Shown: positions 1 through 8,093 of the stretch, piece by piece
Layout of the letters: each line of letters opens with the position of its first letter
Position numbering within the stretch: the stretch's first letter is position 1
DNA from: JBCCGI01 sp039029355
GTDB lineage: Bacteria; Planctomycetota; UBA1135; GCA-002686595
DNA: 64,000 nucleotides
NCBI GenBank assembly: GCA_039029355.1
Contig: JBCCGI010000026.1
Coordinates: 1 to 64,000, forward strand
Direction of reading: 5' to 3'
The notes under the pieces: model-generated
The model's database searches: none
Seen by the model: the letters and a program-made list of their open reading frames with translations, nothing else
Told to the model about the DNA's origin: nothing
Translations under genes and position numbers: made by a program

Positions 1-557
1 CGCCGGCCCGCCCGGCGCCGGCTGCGGCTCCCGCGGCTGCGGCTCCCGCGGCTGCGGCTCCCAAGCCGGCGGCTTCCAAGCCGGCCGCTCCCGCCCCGGC
101 GCCCGAGCCGCGCTCCGAGCCCGAGCCGGACCCCTCCGAGGTGCACGCCGAGCCCGCCCCGGCGCCGAAGCCCGCCCGGAAGCCGAAGTCCGCTGCCCGG
201 ACCCCGGGTCAGATCTGGGGCGCCGTGACCGAGGCGCTCGACCGAACCCACGGAGCCCTCGCCACGCTGCTGCGCGACCGCGGCCGCCCGCACCTGGAGG
301 GCGACGCCTTTGAGATCGCCCTGCCGGCGCTCTCCCAGGCCGACCGCGACATGATTTCCGACCGTCGCAACCGCGCCGCCATCCGCCGCCAGCTGGCCGA
401 GGCCGCCGGCCGCCCGCTGGAGCTTACAATTCGAGAGGAGGGCAGCGCCGACGGAGGCGCCGCTCCACCCCCCAAGCGCAAGACCGCGGATCCGGGGGAT
501 GACTTCACCAAGCAGGTCGCCGACCTCTTCGGCGGCGTGATCGAGGACCTTTCATGA
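1..557 (+). CDS. dnaX: DNA polymerase III subunit gamma/tau, C-terminal part (partial at left edge)
   Basis: The reading frame is open from position 3 to the TGA at 555-557, so only the 3' end of the gene is present. The visible part starts with a Pro/Ala-rich linker made of 15-bp units. It continues into a folded tau-like C-terminal domain of about 110 residues (around QIWGAVTEALDR onward) and ends in GGVIEDLS. The catalytic AAA+ core lies outside the window, so the name rests on the tail and above all on context. The stop overlaps the ybaB start by 4 bp (ATGA at 554-557) and recR follows, which is the conserved dnaX-ybaB-recR order. Tau bridges polymerase cores and DnaB helicase at the replication fork. 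Alternative: another Ala/Pro-linked protein, unlikely given the neighbours. Confidence 0.8.
   Translation, partial: PARPAPAAAPAAAAPAAAAPKPAASKPAAPAPAPEPRSEPEPDPSEVHAEPAPAPKPARKPKSAARTPGQIWGAVTEALDRTHGALATLLRDRGRPHLEGDAFEIALPALSQADRDMISDRRNRAAIRRQLAEAAGRPLELTIREEGSADGGAAPPPKRKTADPGDDFTKQVADLFGGVIEDLS
21..93 (+). repeat. 15-bp in-frame repeats in the tau linker
   Basis: A 15-bp unit (gctgcggctcccgcg) occurs at 21-35, 36-50 and, with a changed end, 51-65. A second degenerate pair follows at 64-78 and 79-93. The units encode Ala-Ala-Ala-Pro steps. This is a low-complexity flexible linker and is expected to vary in copy number between strains. Confidence 0.8.
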
Positions 558-880
558 GCGGATCGCTCGGAGACATGGGGAACCTCCTGCGCCAGGCGCA
601 GGAGATGCAGCGCGAGCTCGACCGCGTCCGGGAAGAACTCCGCAACCAGACGGTCGAGGGCACGGCCGGCGGCGGGGTCGTGCGGATCCAGCTGACGGCC
701 GACCGCCAGGAGATCGTCAAGGTCGAGATCTCGCCCGACGTGCTGAAGCACGGCGACGCCGGCATGGTCGAGGACCTGGTGCTGACCGCGATGCGCGACG
801 GCCTGCGCAAGGCCGAGGTGCTCTCCAGCGAGACGATGGGGAAGGTCACCGGCGGGATGAACCTGCCGGGCTTCTTCTGA
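554..880 (+). CDS. ybaB: YbaB/EbfC family nucleoid-associated protein
   Basis: A 108-residue protein of the usual YbaB size. It begins with a helical segment around MGNLLRQAQEMQRELDRV, continues with the GGGVVRIQLTADRQEIVKV strand region and ends with a helix and GGMNLPGFF, the typical family tail. The family forms tweezer-like dimers that bind DNA. The ATG at 554 overlaps the dnaX stop (ATGA), and its own TGA (878-880) shares an A with the recR ATG at 880. The three genes are therefore translationally coupled. Function in recombination or chromosome structure is family knowledge only. Confidence 0.93.
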   Translation: MSGSLGDMGNLLRQAQEMQRELDRVREELRNQTVEGTAGGGVVRIQLTADRQEIVKVEISPDVLKHGDAGMVEDLVLTAMRDGLRKAEVLSSETMGKVTGGMNLPGFF

Positions 881-1485
881 TGGCCTACCCCGCGCCGCTC
901 GAGCGGCTGATCGCCGCGTTCGAGCGGTTCCCGGGGATCGGGCGCCGCACCGCCGAGCGCCTCGCCTTCCACATCCTCCGCGACCCGTCCTCGCGCGACC
1001 TGGCGCGGGCGATCGACGAGGCCTCGGCACGCACCCAGCGCTGCCGCTCTTGCTTCAACGTGGCGGACGACGACCCGTGCGCGATCTGCTCGGACCCCGA
1101 GCGCGACGGCGAGCGCGTGCTGGTGGTCGAGGAGCCGCGCGACGTCGAGGCGGTCGAGCGCGCCGGCGTCTGGCGCGGCCGCTATCACGTGCTGTTGGGC
1201 GCGCTCAATCCCGCCGATGGCACCGAGGCGCGCCACCTGACCGTGCACGGGCTGCTCGAGCGCATCACCGCCGAGGGCCTGCGCGAGATCGTGGTCGGCA
1301 CCGACCCGGACGCCGAGGGCGAGGCGACGGCGCTGCTCGTGCTGGAAGCCCTCGACTCGGCCGGGATCCGGGTGCGCGTGACGCGCCTGGCGCGCGGCGT
1401 TCCCGCTGGGAGCGCGATCGAGTACCTCCACAAGGGGGTGCTCGAGGATGCGCTCGAGGGCCGGGTCGCGCTGCGCGAGGGTTAG
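880..1485 (+). CDS. recR: Recombination mediator protein RecR
   Basis: 201 residues, the normal RecR length. The N-terminal helix-hairpin-helix is visible as FPGIGRRTAERLAFHIL (about residues 14-30). A four-cysteine zinc finger, CRSC...CAIC, lies at about 54-70. A Toprim domain follows, with VLVVEEPRDVEA and the acidic GTDPDAEGEATA motif. RecR acts with RecO and RecF to load RecA on gapped DNA. The ATG at 880 overlaps the ybaB stop by one base. Nothing is missing compared with the family. Confidence 0.96.
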   Translation: MAYPAPLERLIAAFERFPGIGRRTAERLAFHILRDPSSRDLARAIDEASARTQRCRSCFNVADDDPCAICSDPERDGERVLVVEEPRDVEAVERAGVWRGRYHVLLGALNPADGTEARHLTVHGLLERITAEGLREIVVGTDPDAEGEATALLVLEALDSAGIRVRVTRLARGVPAGSAIEYLHKGVLEDALEGRVALREG

Positions 1486-1762
1486 AAGCTCCGTCCGAAT
1501 CTTCGCGGTCCGCGACAGCGATCCGCGAGCCCGGCTGCCCGTCGCCTCGAGGCCTCAGGGGCATCCAACCGTGGGGGCTCGAAGCTCCTCGATCCGAGCT
1601 CGATGCTCAGGGCCACCCGAACCGCGAAGACCCGGACCGGCTCCTAGCTCGCCCGGCGCGGACCGCGCGCGGGCTTCCGATTCAGGACGCGGACGAGAAA
1701 GCGTTTCCCGCGGGCTCTCGACCCTCAACCCGTCCCGCCTTCGGGCCGATGAGGGCGGCACC

Positions 1763-3130
1763 ATGTCCCCGGGATTCCAGCAGGGCCTGCACGCCGGCCA
1801 GCGGCAGGAGATGCGCCTCTTGCCGCGCATGCTTCAGGCGGTGGAGGTGCTCCAGCTGCCCTCGGCCGAGCTCTCCGGCTACCTGCTGTCGGCCTTTGAG
1901 GAGAACGAGGCGCTGGACCTCGACGAGGCCGCCTGGAAGGAGCGCGCGCGCGCCGAGGCGCCGGCGCCTCCCGCGGGGCTGGCCGGCGCCGCCCGGGGGG
2001 ATGCCTCCGACCGCCACGAGGAGTGGCTGCGGAGCCAGCCCGCCCGCGACGCCGGCCTGAACGAGCGCGTCGAGGAGCAGCTGGCCCTGCGTGAGGTCGA
2101 CCCCGTGCTCCTGCCCTGGGTGCGCCTGGTGGTCTCCGCCCTCGACGCCAGCGGCTACCTGTCCGCGACCGACGACATGCTGCTCGCGATGGCCGCCGAG
2201 CGCGAGCTGGCCGGCGGCGAGGCCGAGCTGGGCCGCGCCATCGGCCTGGTCCAGAGCCTCGAGCCGCGCGGCATCGGCGGGCGCAACGCGATCGAAGCGC
2301 TGCTTCTGCAGCTCGACCCGGAGGAGCCCGACTACGCGCTGCTCTGCCTGCTGCTCGAGGACTTTCTCGAGGACGTGTCGCGCAACAAGCTCCCCGCGGT
2401 GGCGCGCGCGATGGGGCTCGACCTGGACGAGCTGGAGGGGCTGATCGCGCGCCTGCGCGAGCTCGAGCTGCGCCCGGCCGCCGAGCTCGTGCAGGAGTCG
2501 ACCCCCGCCATCCACCCCGACGTCCTGGTCGAGGCCGACGGCGCGGGCTTCGTGGTGCGCATCGACGACTCCGGCCTGCCGCCGATGCGGATCGACCCCG
2601 AGGTGCGGCGGCTGACGCGCGACCGCTCGCTGGGCACCGACGTGCGCCGCCACCTGCGCGGCCGGATCGATCAGGCGCGCTGGCTGCTCCAGGCGCTGGA
2701 GCAGCGCAAGGAGACGCTGCAGCGCGTTGCGACCGCGCTCTTCGCGCACCAGGAGGCGTTCCTGCGCAACGGTCCCGACCGCCTGCGCCCGCTCAAGATG
2801 GGCGACGTTGCCGACTGGCTCGGCGTCCACACCAGCACGGTCAGCCGCGCCGTCGCCGGCAAGTACGCGCAGACCCCGCTCGGGATCTTCCCGCTGCGCT
2901 GGTTCTTCCAGAGCGGCAGCGCGGACGACGCCGGCACCGCGCGGCACTGCGTGCGCGACCTGGTGGGGGAGATCGTGGCCGCCGAGGACGCGAAGAGCCC
3001 CCTGTCCGACGACCAGATCGTGGGCGCGCTGGCCGACCGCGGGCACAAGATCGCGCGGCGGACGGTCGCGAAGTACCGCACCGAGCTGGGCATCCCGAGC
3101 TCCTACCGCCGCCGCGACCACGGTCGCTAG
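1763..3130 (+). CDS. rpoN: RNA polymerase sigma-54 factor
   Basis: 455 residues from the ATG at 1763. The frame is open further upstream, but that part does not resemble sigma-54. Region I at about 5-50 has the family pattern (QEMRLLPRMLQAVEVLQLP, then ELSGYLL...EENEAL). It is followed by an acidic linker, the core-binding region (about 110-290), a helix-turn-helix around DVADWLGVHTSTVSRAVAGK and the diagnostic RpoN box ARRTVAKYR near the C-terminus. Sigma-54 directs polymerase to -24/-12 promoters that need AAA+ activators. The leader of about 277 bases after recR holds no gene. The downstream truA, hpf, EIIA and HPr genes reproduce the rpoN/PTS-Ntr neighbourhood of Proteobacteria with truA inserted. 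Confidence 0.96.
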   Translation: MSPGFQQGLHAGQRQEMRLLPRMLQAVEVLQLPSAELSGYLLSAFEENEALDLDEAAWKERARAEAPAPPAGLAGAARGDASDRHEEWLRSQPARDAGLNERVEEQLALREVDPVLLPWVRLVVSALDASGYLSATDDMLLAMAAERELAGGEAELGRAIGLVQSLEPRGIGGRNAIEALLLQLDPEEPDYALLCLLLEDFLEDVSRNKLPAVARAMGLDLDELEGLIARLRELELRPAAELVQESTPAIHPDVLVEADGAGFVVRIDDSGLPPMRIDPEVRRLTRDRSLGTDVRRHLRGRIDQARWLLQALEQRKETLQRVATALFAHQEAFLRNGPDRLRPLKMGDVADWLGVHTSTVSRAVAGKYAQTPLGIFPLRWFFQSGSADDAGTARHCVRDLVGEIVAAEDAKSPLSDDQIVGALADRGHKIARRTVAKYRTELGIPSSYRRRDHGR

Positions 3131-3135
3131 CCGGC

Positions 3136-3164
3136 TTCGCATCGGCGCCGGGGCGGGCTATCCT
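3136..3164 (+). promoter_or_regulatory. possible sigma-70 promoter for a leaderless truA transcript
   Basis: TTCGCA at 3136-3141 and TATCCT at 3159-3164 are separated by 17 bases, with 4/6 and 4-5/6 matches to the consensus. The truA GTG starts only 5 bases after the -10 box, where transcription would be expected to begin. No Shine-Dalgarno sequence is visible, so a leaderless mRNA is plausible. Confidence 0.3.
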
Positions 3165-3169
3165 CCCGC

Positions 3170-3994
3170 GTGCGCAACGTCCGCGTCCAGCTCGCCTACG
3201 ACGGCTCCAGGTTCTTCGGCTGGCAGCGCCAGGACGGCTTCGAGTCGGTCCAGGCCGCGATCGAGGAGGGGCTGCAGTCGCTGCTGGGACAGACCATCAC
3301 GGTGCACGGCGCCGGGCGGACCGATACCGGGGTCCACGCCCTGGGGCAGGTGGCGAGCTTCCACGTCGATACGCGGCTCGACGACGACCGCCTGATGCAC
3401 GCGCTCAACGCGCACCTCGCGCCCGGGGTGGTCGTGCGGCGGCTGGAGACCTGCGCCGACGACTTCCACGCGCGCTTCTCGGCGCGCGGCAAGCGCTACC
3501 TGTACCGCGTCGTGACGGCGCGCTTTCGGCCGCCCTTCGCGCCGGAGCTCTACCACTGGGTGCGCGACCCGCTCGACCTGGCCGCGATGCGGCGCGCGGC
3601 GGCTCACCTGCGCGGGCGGCGCGACTTCTCGGCGCTGGCCAACGCGGGCTCGCCACGTGCGTCGAACGTGCGCAACCTGACCGCCGTCCACATCTTCGCC
3701 CGGCGGGCGGGCTTCGGGATCGTGTGCCGCGCGGACGGCTTCCTATACAACATGGTTCGGACGATTGCCGGCACGCTGATCGACGTCGGCCGCGGCAAGC
3801 TCGGCGCGGACGAGCTGCCCGCGATCCTGTCGTCGGGAGATCGCAAGCAGGCGGGGCCGACAGCGCCGGCATCGGGGCTCGTGCTCGTCTCGGTGCAGTA
3901 CGACGACCCCGCGTTTCGCGGACGGCACGGCGGCCCCTCGGGCTACCCGGGATTGTTCCAGTACGGGCCCGAAGGAGCGGGCCCACGCGCGTAA
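3170..3994 (+). CDS. truA: tRNA pseudouridine(38-40) synthase TruA
   Basis: 274 residues from a GTG. The N-terminus VQLAYDGSRFFGWQRQ, the catalytic-Asp motif GAGRTDTGVHALGQ (about 44-57), FHARFSARGKRYLYR and the C-terminal FLYNMVRTIAGTLIDVGRGK are all canonical TruA. The enzyme makes pseudouridine in tRNA anticodon stems at positions 38-40. The gene sits 39 bases after rpoN and interrupts the rpoN-hpf pair. The C-terminus past the usual end (about 250-274) is Gly/Pro-rich and probably disordered. Confidence 0.96.
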   Translation: MRNVRVQLAYDGSRFFGWQRQDGFESVQAAIEEGLQSLLGQTITVHGAGRTDTGVHALGQVASFHVDTRLDDDRLMHALNAHLAPGVVVRRLETCADDFHARFSARGKRYLYRVVTARFRPPFAPELYHWVRDPLDLAAMRRAAAHLRGRRDFSALANAGSPRASNVRNLTAVHIFARRAGFGIVCRADGFLYNMVRTIAGTLIDVGRGKLGADELPAILSSGDRKQAGPTAPASGLVLVSVQYDDPAFRGRHGGPSGYPGLFQYGPEGAGPRA

Positions 3995-4382
3995 AGAACG
4001 CGGCTGGGGTTTTTCCGTGCTGTGCTCCGGATGCGCGTCTGCGCGATCCGAAGAAAGGCCTGCGTGCGAGGCGGGGAGTCGCGCACGAGGGAACGAAACA
4101 CGTGTGGGAGCGTGGTTCCAGGGGGCTGCCGAATCGGACCTTGACCAATTCAGAGGCTAGGTCCAAGGTAGATACACCCCCCATGGGCTGCGTCGCTTGG
4201 TTCCATACCCCCCCCTGTTTCGGGAACTTCGGCGGCGGGCGCAGCATCGACCGTGATGCTGAACCCGCGCGTTGCGACGCCCTCGACCTCGGCCGCGATG
4301 GAGCACCTACGGCCTCTCGTGAGTCGAGGTTTCAAACTCCAGTGCCCGATCACTCCGGACCCGTTCCGACTTGGAGGACCCC
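3995..4382 (+). other. non-coding gap between truA and hpf
   Basis: This 388-base stretch has no credible gene. It contains a short imperfect inverted repeat around 4136-4168 (ccttg ... caagg) and a TTGACC at about 4141 without a convincing -10 box at normal distance. The base composition is a little less GC-rich than the coding neighbours, as expected for a promoter and leader of hpf. I see no clear terminator or known RNA. Confidence 0.5.
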
Positions 4383-4703
4383 ATGAAAACGGAAGTGGCC
4401 ATCCTGCACCATGAGTATCCGAACGTCATCCGAGAGCACGTTGCCACGAAGCTCCAGAACCTCGTCCGCTTCTACGACGGCACCGTTTCGGTGCGCGCGG
4501 TGCTCGAGCGCCAAGGCGACGACCACCGCGCTGAGCTCATCGCCGCCGTCCGGCGGGGTGTGACGCTCGTCGTCGACGCGCGCGCCGCGTCGATCAAACA
4601 GGCCCTCGACACCGCGGTTGACCGCATGGGGCGCGTCCTGTCGCGCCACAAGAACAAGCTCAAGGAGGAGGGCCGCCGGCGCGCTCCTCACCATCGCCAC
4701 TAG
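4383..4703 (+). CDS. hpf: Ribosome hibernation-promoting factor, short form (HPF/RaiA family)
   Basis: 106 residues, matching the short HPF/YfiA class without the long-HPF dimerisation domain. The beta-alpha-beta-beta-beta-alpha core is recognisable, including VATKLQNLVRFYD, SVRAVLERQGDDHRAEL and the C-terminal helix SIKQALDTAVDRMGRVLSRHKNKL, followed by a basic tail. I chose the ATG at 4383 because a GGAGG stands at 4373-4377; a longer frame starting 12 bases upstream lacks this spacing. The protein binds the 30S decoding centre in stationary phase. Location next to rpoN and ptsN-like genes is typical. Confidence 0.9.
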   Translation: MKTEVAILHHEYPNVIREHVATKLQNLVRFYDGTVSVRAVLERQGDDHRAELIAAVRRGVTLVVDARAASIKQALDTAVDRMGRVLSRHKNKLKEEGRRRAPHHRH

Positions 4704-4872
4704 GCGCCTTCCCCTGGGCTGACCGCTCCGCGGCGGCCGGCCCGGCCGGGAAGGCTCGACGACGGGCCCGGATGCTTCCGCTGGATGCCTCCGGGCCCGT
4801 CGGCATTTGTGCTACCCTGCTGGCTCCCAGCCGGGTTCTCCCAAGAGGCCCTTTCCCATCCCGCCCCTCCGA

Positions 4873-5370
4873 ATGACGAAGATCGAGACGACGGAGTACT
4901 GGAAGCTCTTCCGCCCGTCCGCGTGCAGCCTGGCCCTCAAGGGCCACGACCAGGAGTCGATCTTCGACGAGATCCTGGATGTGCTGGTGAAGGCCAAGTC
5001 CCTCGACGAGGCCCTGCGCGACGCCGCCCGCGGCGCGTTGCTCCAGCGCGAGCGCATGGCCTCGACCGGAGTCGGCCGCAACGTCGCGATCCCGCACGTG
5101 CAGCTCGAAGGGCTGGAGACGGCCGTGGTGGGCCTCTCCATCCACCGCGACGGGGTGGAGTGGAACGCCCTGGACGGCGAGCCGGCGCACCTGTTCTTCA
5201 CCGTCCTGCGCCCGACGCAGGCGGGCGAGAGCCACAGCCCGGAGCGCCACCTGCAGATGATGCGCTGGATCTCCGGGCTCAGCCGCGACGACGACTTCCG
5301 TCGCTTCGCCATGGGGGTCAAGAACCGCACCGAGCTGGTCGACCTCCTCAAGGAGAAGTCGTCCGGCTAG
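4873..5370 (+). CDS. ptsN: PTS EIIA-type protein, PtsN (EIIA-Ntr) like
   Basis: 165 residues. The fold signature of the PTS EIIA type-2 family is present: an N-terminal segment, the helix SIFDEILDVLVKAK, LLQRERMASTGVGRNVAIPHV with the phosphorylatable His (about residue 76), LDGEPAHLFFTVLRP, and the C-terminal helices with RRFAMGVKNRTELVDLL. In the Ntr PTS this protein receives phosphate from HPr and regulates metabolism instead of importing sugar. Start at ATG 4873; an in-frame extension to 4807 is not conserved in type. It lies 25 bases ahead of an HPr gene. EI and HPr kinase are not in the window. Confidence 0.88.
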   Translation: MTKIETTEYWKLFRPSACSLALKGHDQESIFDEILDVLVKAKSLDEALRDAARGALLQRERMASTGVGRNVAIPHVQLEGLETAVVGLSIHRDGVEWNALDGEPAHLFFTVLRPTQAGESHSPERHLQMMRWISGLSRDDDFRRFAMGVKNRTELVDLLKEKSSG

Positions 5371-5395
5371 GCCGGCGCCCGAGCGGGAGTCGGGT

Positions 5396-5665
5396 TTGGA
5401 GCTTCGCCGCAAGGTGCGGATCGTGAACCGCGAAGGGCTCCACGCCAGGCCCTGCCACGCCTTCGTCTCGACTGCGCTCGGGTTCCGCAGCGCGCTCGAG
5501 GTCGAGCACCGCGGCCGCCGCGTCAACGGCAAGTCGATCCTCGAGCTGATGACGCTGAGCGCGGGCAAGGGCGAGGAGCTGGAGCTCACCGCCCGCGGCG
5601 AGGATGCGCAGGGGCTGGTGGACGCGCTCGTGGCCCTGGTCGGGCGCGGCTTCGGCGAGTCCTAG
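5396..5665 (+). CDS. HPr family phosphocarrier protein
   Basis: 89 residues from a TTG start at 5396. GLHARPCHAFV contains the His phosphorylated by enzyme I; Cys follows Pro where Ala is usual. The motif VNGKSILELMTLSAGKG carries the serine that HPr kinase modifies in other bacteria. Together with the preceding EIIA it looks like a regulatory PTS branch, as no EIIB or EIIC permease is seen. Whether it should be called HPr or NPr cannot be decided from sequence alone. Confidence 0.9.
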   Translation: MELRRKVRIVNREGLHARPCHAFVSTALGFRSALEVEHRGRRVNGKSILELMTLSAGKGEELELTARGEDAQGLVDALVALVGRGFGES

Positions 5666-5667
5666 TA

Positions 5668-5834
5668 CCTAGTCTCCTGAGTCAGAAGTTCGGCGTCACA
5701 TTCCGCTCCCTGTCAGCCCCTGGCGGCGTTGCTCCTCCTCGGCGTAGCGCCCTGGATACGCAGTCGTCGTCGCGCCTTGCCAGCAACCGCCTGGCACCGT
5801 ATTGTGACGACGAACTTCTGACTCAGGACCCTAG
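5668..5834. repeat. palindromic element 1 (MITE/REP-like), 25-bp terminal inverted repeats
   Basis: The arms 5676-5700 and 5803-5827 are inverted copies matching at 24 of 25 bases. The interior also pairs partly (5708-5730 with 5785-5800), with a small tip hairpin near 5737-5755. CTAG stands just outside each end (5669-5672 and 5831-5834), as a short target duplication would. There is no ORF inside. The element directly follows the HPr stop and could also act as a transcription terminator. Confidence 0.7.
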
Positions 5835-6015
5835 CGCGAAGTCCTCACAAGCTCGCGGCCAGAATCGCCCGGGTCGCTTCGTGGCCGCACTCTGCGGCCA
5901 TCGCCGCCCTCGACGACCCGTTCAGGGTCGCCTGCGGGGCCTGCACTCGCAGAGCTCGGGCTACGAAGCAACCCGGGCGATTCTGACTCTCGAGCTTGTG
6001 AGGACTTCGCGCTAG
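5831..6015. repeat. palindromic element 2, ~185-bp near-perfect inverted repeat
   Basis: Arm 5831-5886 and arm 5959-6015 are inverted copies: 25 bases perfect, a 4/5-base interruption, 15 perfect, then 7 perfect with single mismatches. The symmetry continues inward to a terminal hairpin at 5915-5929 (gaccc/gggtc). CTAG bounds both ends (5831-5834 and 6012-6015), and the left CTAG is shared with element 1. The element carries no gene. As RNA it would form one very long hairpin. Confidence 0.75.
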
Positions 6016-6288
6016 CTCCGAAGGGGAACCCGCCGACGGACGCGCCTCGTTCCGTGCGCCGCGGCCAGGCGGACGGGATTTGTGGGTCGTTCCGGGGGCT
6101 ACGAGTCCTCCGATCCGCGTTCCGGCTGTCCCAAGCGGGGCTCCGGACCTGATTTGGCGAACTCTTTTCGCTCCACCCAATCCCGCAATCCAGCCGATGG
6201 AGCGGGAGCTGAGCTTTGTTCCGGCCGAGGTCCCCGTTGCCGGGCCCGGTGCGGTTTCTCCACAAGCACTAGCCACGGGAAGAGCGCG
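6016..6288 (+). other. leader region of the pilMNOQ operon
   Basis: This is non-coding sequence between the palindromes and pilM. The frame of pilM is open back to 6082, but the upstream codons do not look like PilM. A weak ribosome binding stretch GGGAAGAG precedes the GTG at 6289. No convincing sigma-70 or sigma-54 promoter could be assigned. Confidence 0.4.
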
Positions 6289-7344
6289 GTGTTCCGCAAA
6301 GAGAAGAGTGTCGTTGGCCTGGACCTTGGGAGCCAGGTCGTCAAAGCCGTCGAGATCACTCTCGAGGGCCCCGAGCCGGTCATCACCGGCTTTGCGCGCG
6401 CCGAGATACCTCCCGGCGGCGAGATGCACGAGGCCATCGCCGAGGTGTTCCAGCGCGGCTCGTTCCGCAGCCGGAACGTCGTCACGGCGGTCTCGGGTCA
6501 GTCGGTGGTGGTCCGCTACATCACCATGGTCGAGATGTCCGACACCGAGCTGCGGCAGGCGATCCGCTTCGAGTCGGACAAATACCTGCCCTTCGACGCC
6601 GAGGACGTCGTCCTGGACTGCCAGCGGCTCGGCCGCAAGCCGGCCGGGGCGACCGAGACCGAAGGCGGCGGCTCCGACCAGATGAGCGTGGTCCTCGCGG
6701 CCTGCCGCTCGTCGGTGGTCGAGGACCAGATCAAGGCGATCTCGGTCCAGGGGCTCTCGCCGCTCGCGGTCGACGTCGACGTCTTCGCCCTCGCCAACGC
6801 GTGGGAGCTGTGCGGCCTCGAGGACGCGCCGCTTGACGACGAGGAGGAGGAGCACACCGTTGCGCTCGTCGACGTCGGCGCCAGCCGCACGTCGATCAAC
6901 GTCATCTGCGACAACGAGACCTGCTTCAGCCGCGAGATCGGCATCGGCGGCGGCGACATGACCCAGGCGGCGGCGCGCCGGCTCGGGGTCGAGGCGGTCG
7001 AGGCCGAGGCCATCAAGCGGGAAGCCGCGGGGCGCGAGGCTGAGGTCAGCCGCGCGATCTCGCCGGTGCTCGAGGACCTGGTCAGCGAGATCTCGCTCTC
7101 CCTCGACTACGTGGAGAACCGCGAGGGGCTCCGCGTCGACGAGGTGCTTCTCTCCGGCGGCGGGATCCTCGCGCCCGGAGCCGTTTCTTTCATCGAACAG
7201 TCGCTCGGCCGTCCGGTGCGCACGTGGAACCCGCTCGAAGGGCTGCGCGTGATGCCGGAGCGCGTCGACGTTGAGGAGCTGGAGGCGAGCGCCTCTTCGC
7301 TCGCCGTCGCGATCGGCCTTGCTTCGAGGGTGCGCGCAGCATGA
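6289..7344 (+). CDS. pilM: Type IV pilus assembly ATPase-fold protein PilM
   Basis: 351 residues from GTG 6289, the usual PilM size. The FtsA/actin-like fold is shown by VGLDLGSQVVKAVEI at the N-terminus (phosphate-1 loop), TELRQAIRFESDKYLPFD, VALVDVGASRTSINV (phosphate-2) and VLLSGGGILAPG (adenosine region). PilM is a cytoplasmic ring protein that binds the N-terminal tail of PilN. The latter indeed starts with an INLLPEEYR-type motif. The pilN ATG overlaps the stop (ATGA). It is the first gene of a pilM-N-O-Q operon that ends at 11734. Confidence 0.93.
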   Translation: MFRKEKSVVGLDLGSQVVKAVEITLEGPEPVITGFARAEIPPGGEMHEAIAEVFQRGSFRSRNVVTAVSGQSVVVRYITMVEMSDTELRQAIRFESDKYLPFDAEDVVLDCQRLGRKPAGATETEGGGSDQMSVVLAACRSSVVEDQIKAISVQGLSPLAVDVDVFALANAWELCGLEDAPLDDEEEEHTVALVDVGASRTSINVICDNETCFSREIGIGGGDMTQAAARRLGVEAVEAEAIKREAAGREAEVSRAISPVLEDLVSEISLSLDYVENREGLRVDEVLLSGGGILAPGAVSFIEQSLGRPVRTWNPLEGLRVMPERVDVEELEASASSLAVAIGLASRVRAA

Positions 7345-8093
7345 TTCTCATCAACCTACTCCCCGAGGAGTACCGCCAGAAGCGGCGCACTCCGGTCAAG
7401 ATGCTCATCGCGGTGGCCACGACCGCGACGGTCAACACCACGCTCCTGGCGTACTGGGCCTGGACCGCGTTCGGCGTCGCCGCCGAGGTGTCGTCCGAGC
7501 TCTCGGTGCTCGAGGACACGATGGGGGGGCTCAACCCCCAGATCGCGTACCACGACGAGCTCGAGAAGGAGTCGAAGCTGTTCCACTCGCGCGAGAAGAC
7601 GCTGTCCGACGTTACGGGCAAGCGGATCTCCTGGACCGAGAAGCTCGACCAGCTCATCGACGTCGTCCACAAGGGCGGCGACGGCGAGAAGTACCTGGTG
7701 TGGTTCGACGGCGCCTCGGTCGACACCGACGTCAACGAGCGGAGCAAGACCTTCGGCAGCCTCGAGGCCAACGGCAACTCCGGCTCGCCCAAGTTCGCCT
7801 ACGTCGCCAACTTCCTCGACGACGTCCAGGCCTCCGACTTCCAGCGCGACTTCAACCCGCCGGCCGACCCCGAGGGCTCCCAGACCCTGGTCGACACCGA
7901 GCTGGATCCGCCGGAGGTGTGGAGCTTCCCGTTCGAGCTGACCCTCAAGTCCCCCGAGGACCGCCGCGAAGCGGCTGCCGAAGAGCGCGCCCGCCTCCTT
8001 GAAGAGGAGAGCGCCGACTCCGGCAAGGGCGGCGACGACGCCGCCAAGAAGTCGCAGCCCAAGGCGTCCGGCGCCGCGAAGGAGGGCAAGTGA
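7341..8093 (+). CDS. pilN: PilN-like type IV pilus inner-membrane protein
   Basis: 250 residues. The N-terminal INLLPEEYRQKRR is the PilM-binding motif. A single membrane helix follows at about 21-45, then a coiled-coil periplasmic region and a ferredoxin-like domain. The Lys/Glu/Ala-rich tail from about residue 205 appears disordered and is longer than in typical PilN. Overlaps: pilM stop on the left by 4 bp, pilO start on the right (TGATG). The membrane topology fits the inner-membrane alignment complex PilMNOP. Confidence 0.85.
   Translation: MILINLLPEEYRQKRRTPVKMLIAVATTATVNTTLLAYWAWTAFGVAAEVSSELSVLEDTMGGLNPQIAYHDELEKESKLFHSREKTLSDVTGKRISWTEKLDQLIDVVHKGGDGEKYLVWFDGASVDTDVNERSKTFGSLEANGNSGSPKFAYVANFLDDVQASDFQRDFNPPADPEGSQTLVDTELDPPEVWSFPFELTLKSPEDRREAAAEERARLLEEESADSGKGGDDAAKKSQPKASGAAKEGK

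Noticed and set aside
4141..4170. TTGACC as a -35 box for hpf
   Set aside because: No -10 hexamer at 16-18 bases; the next plausible one (TAGATA) is 22 bases away.
5831..6855. Minus-strand frames overlapping the palindromes and pilM
   Set aside because: They run through both arms of a palindrome and antisense to pilM; no protein family character.
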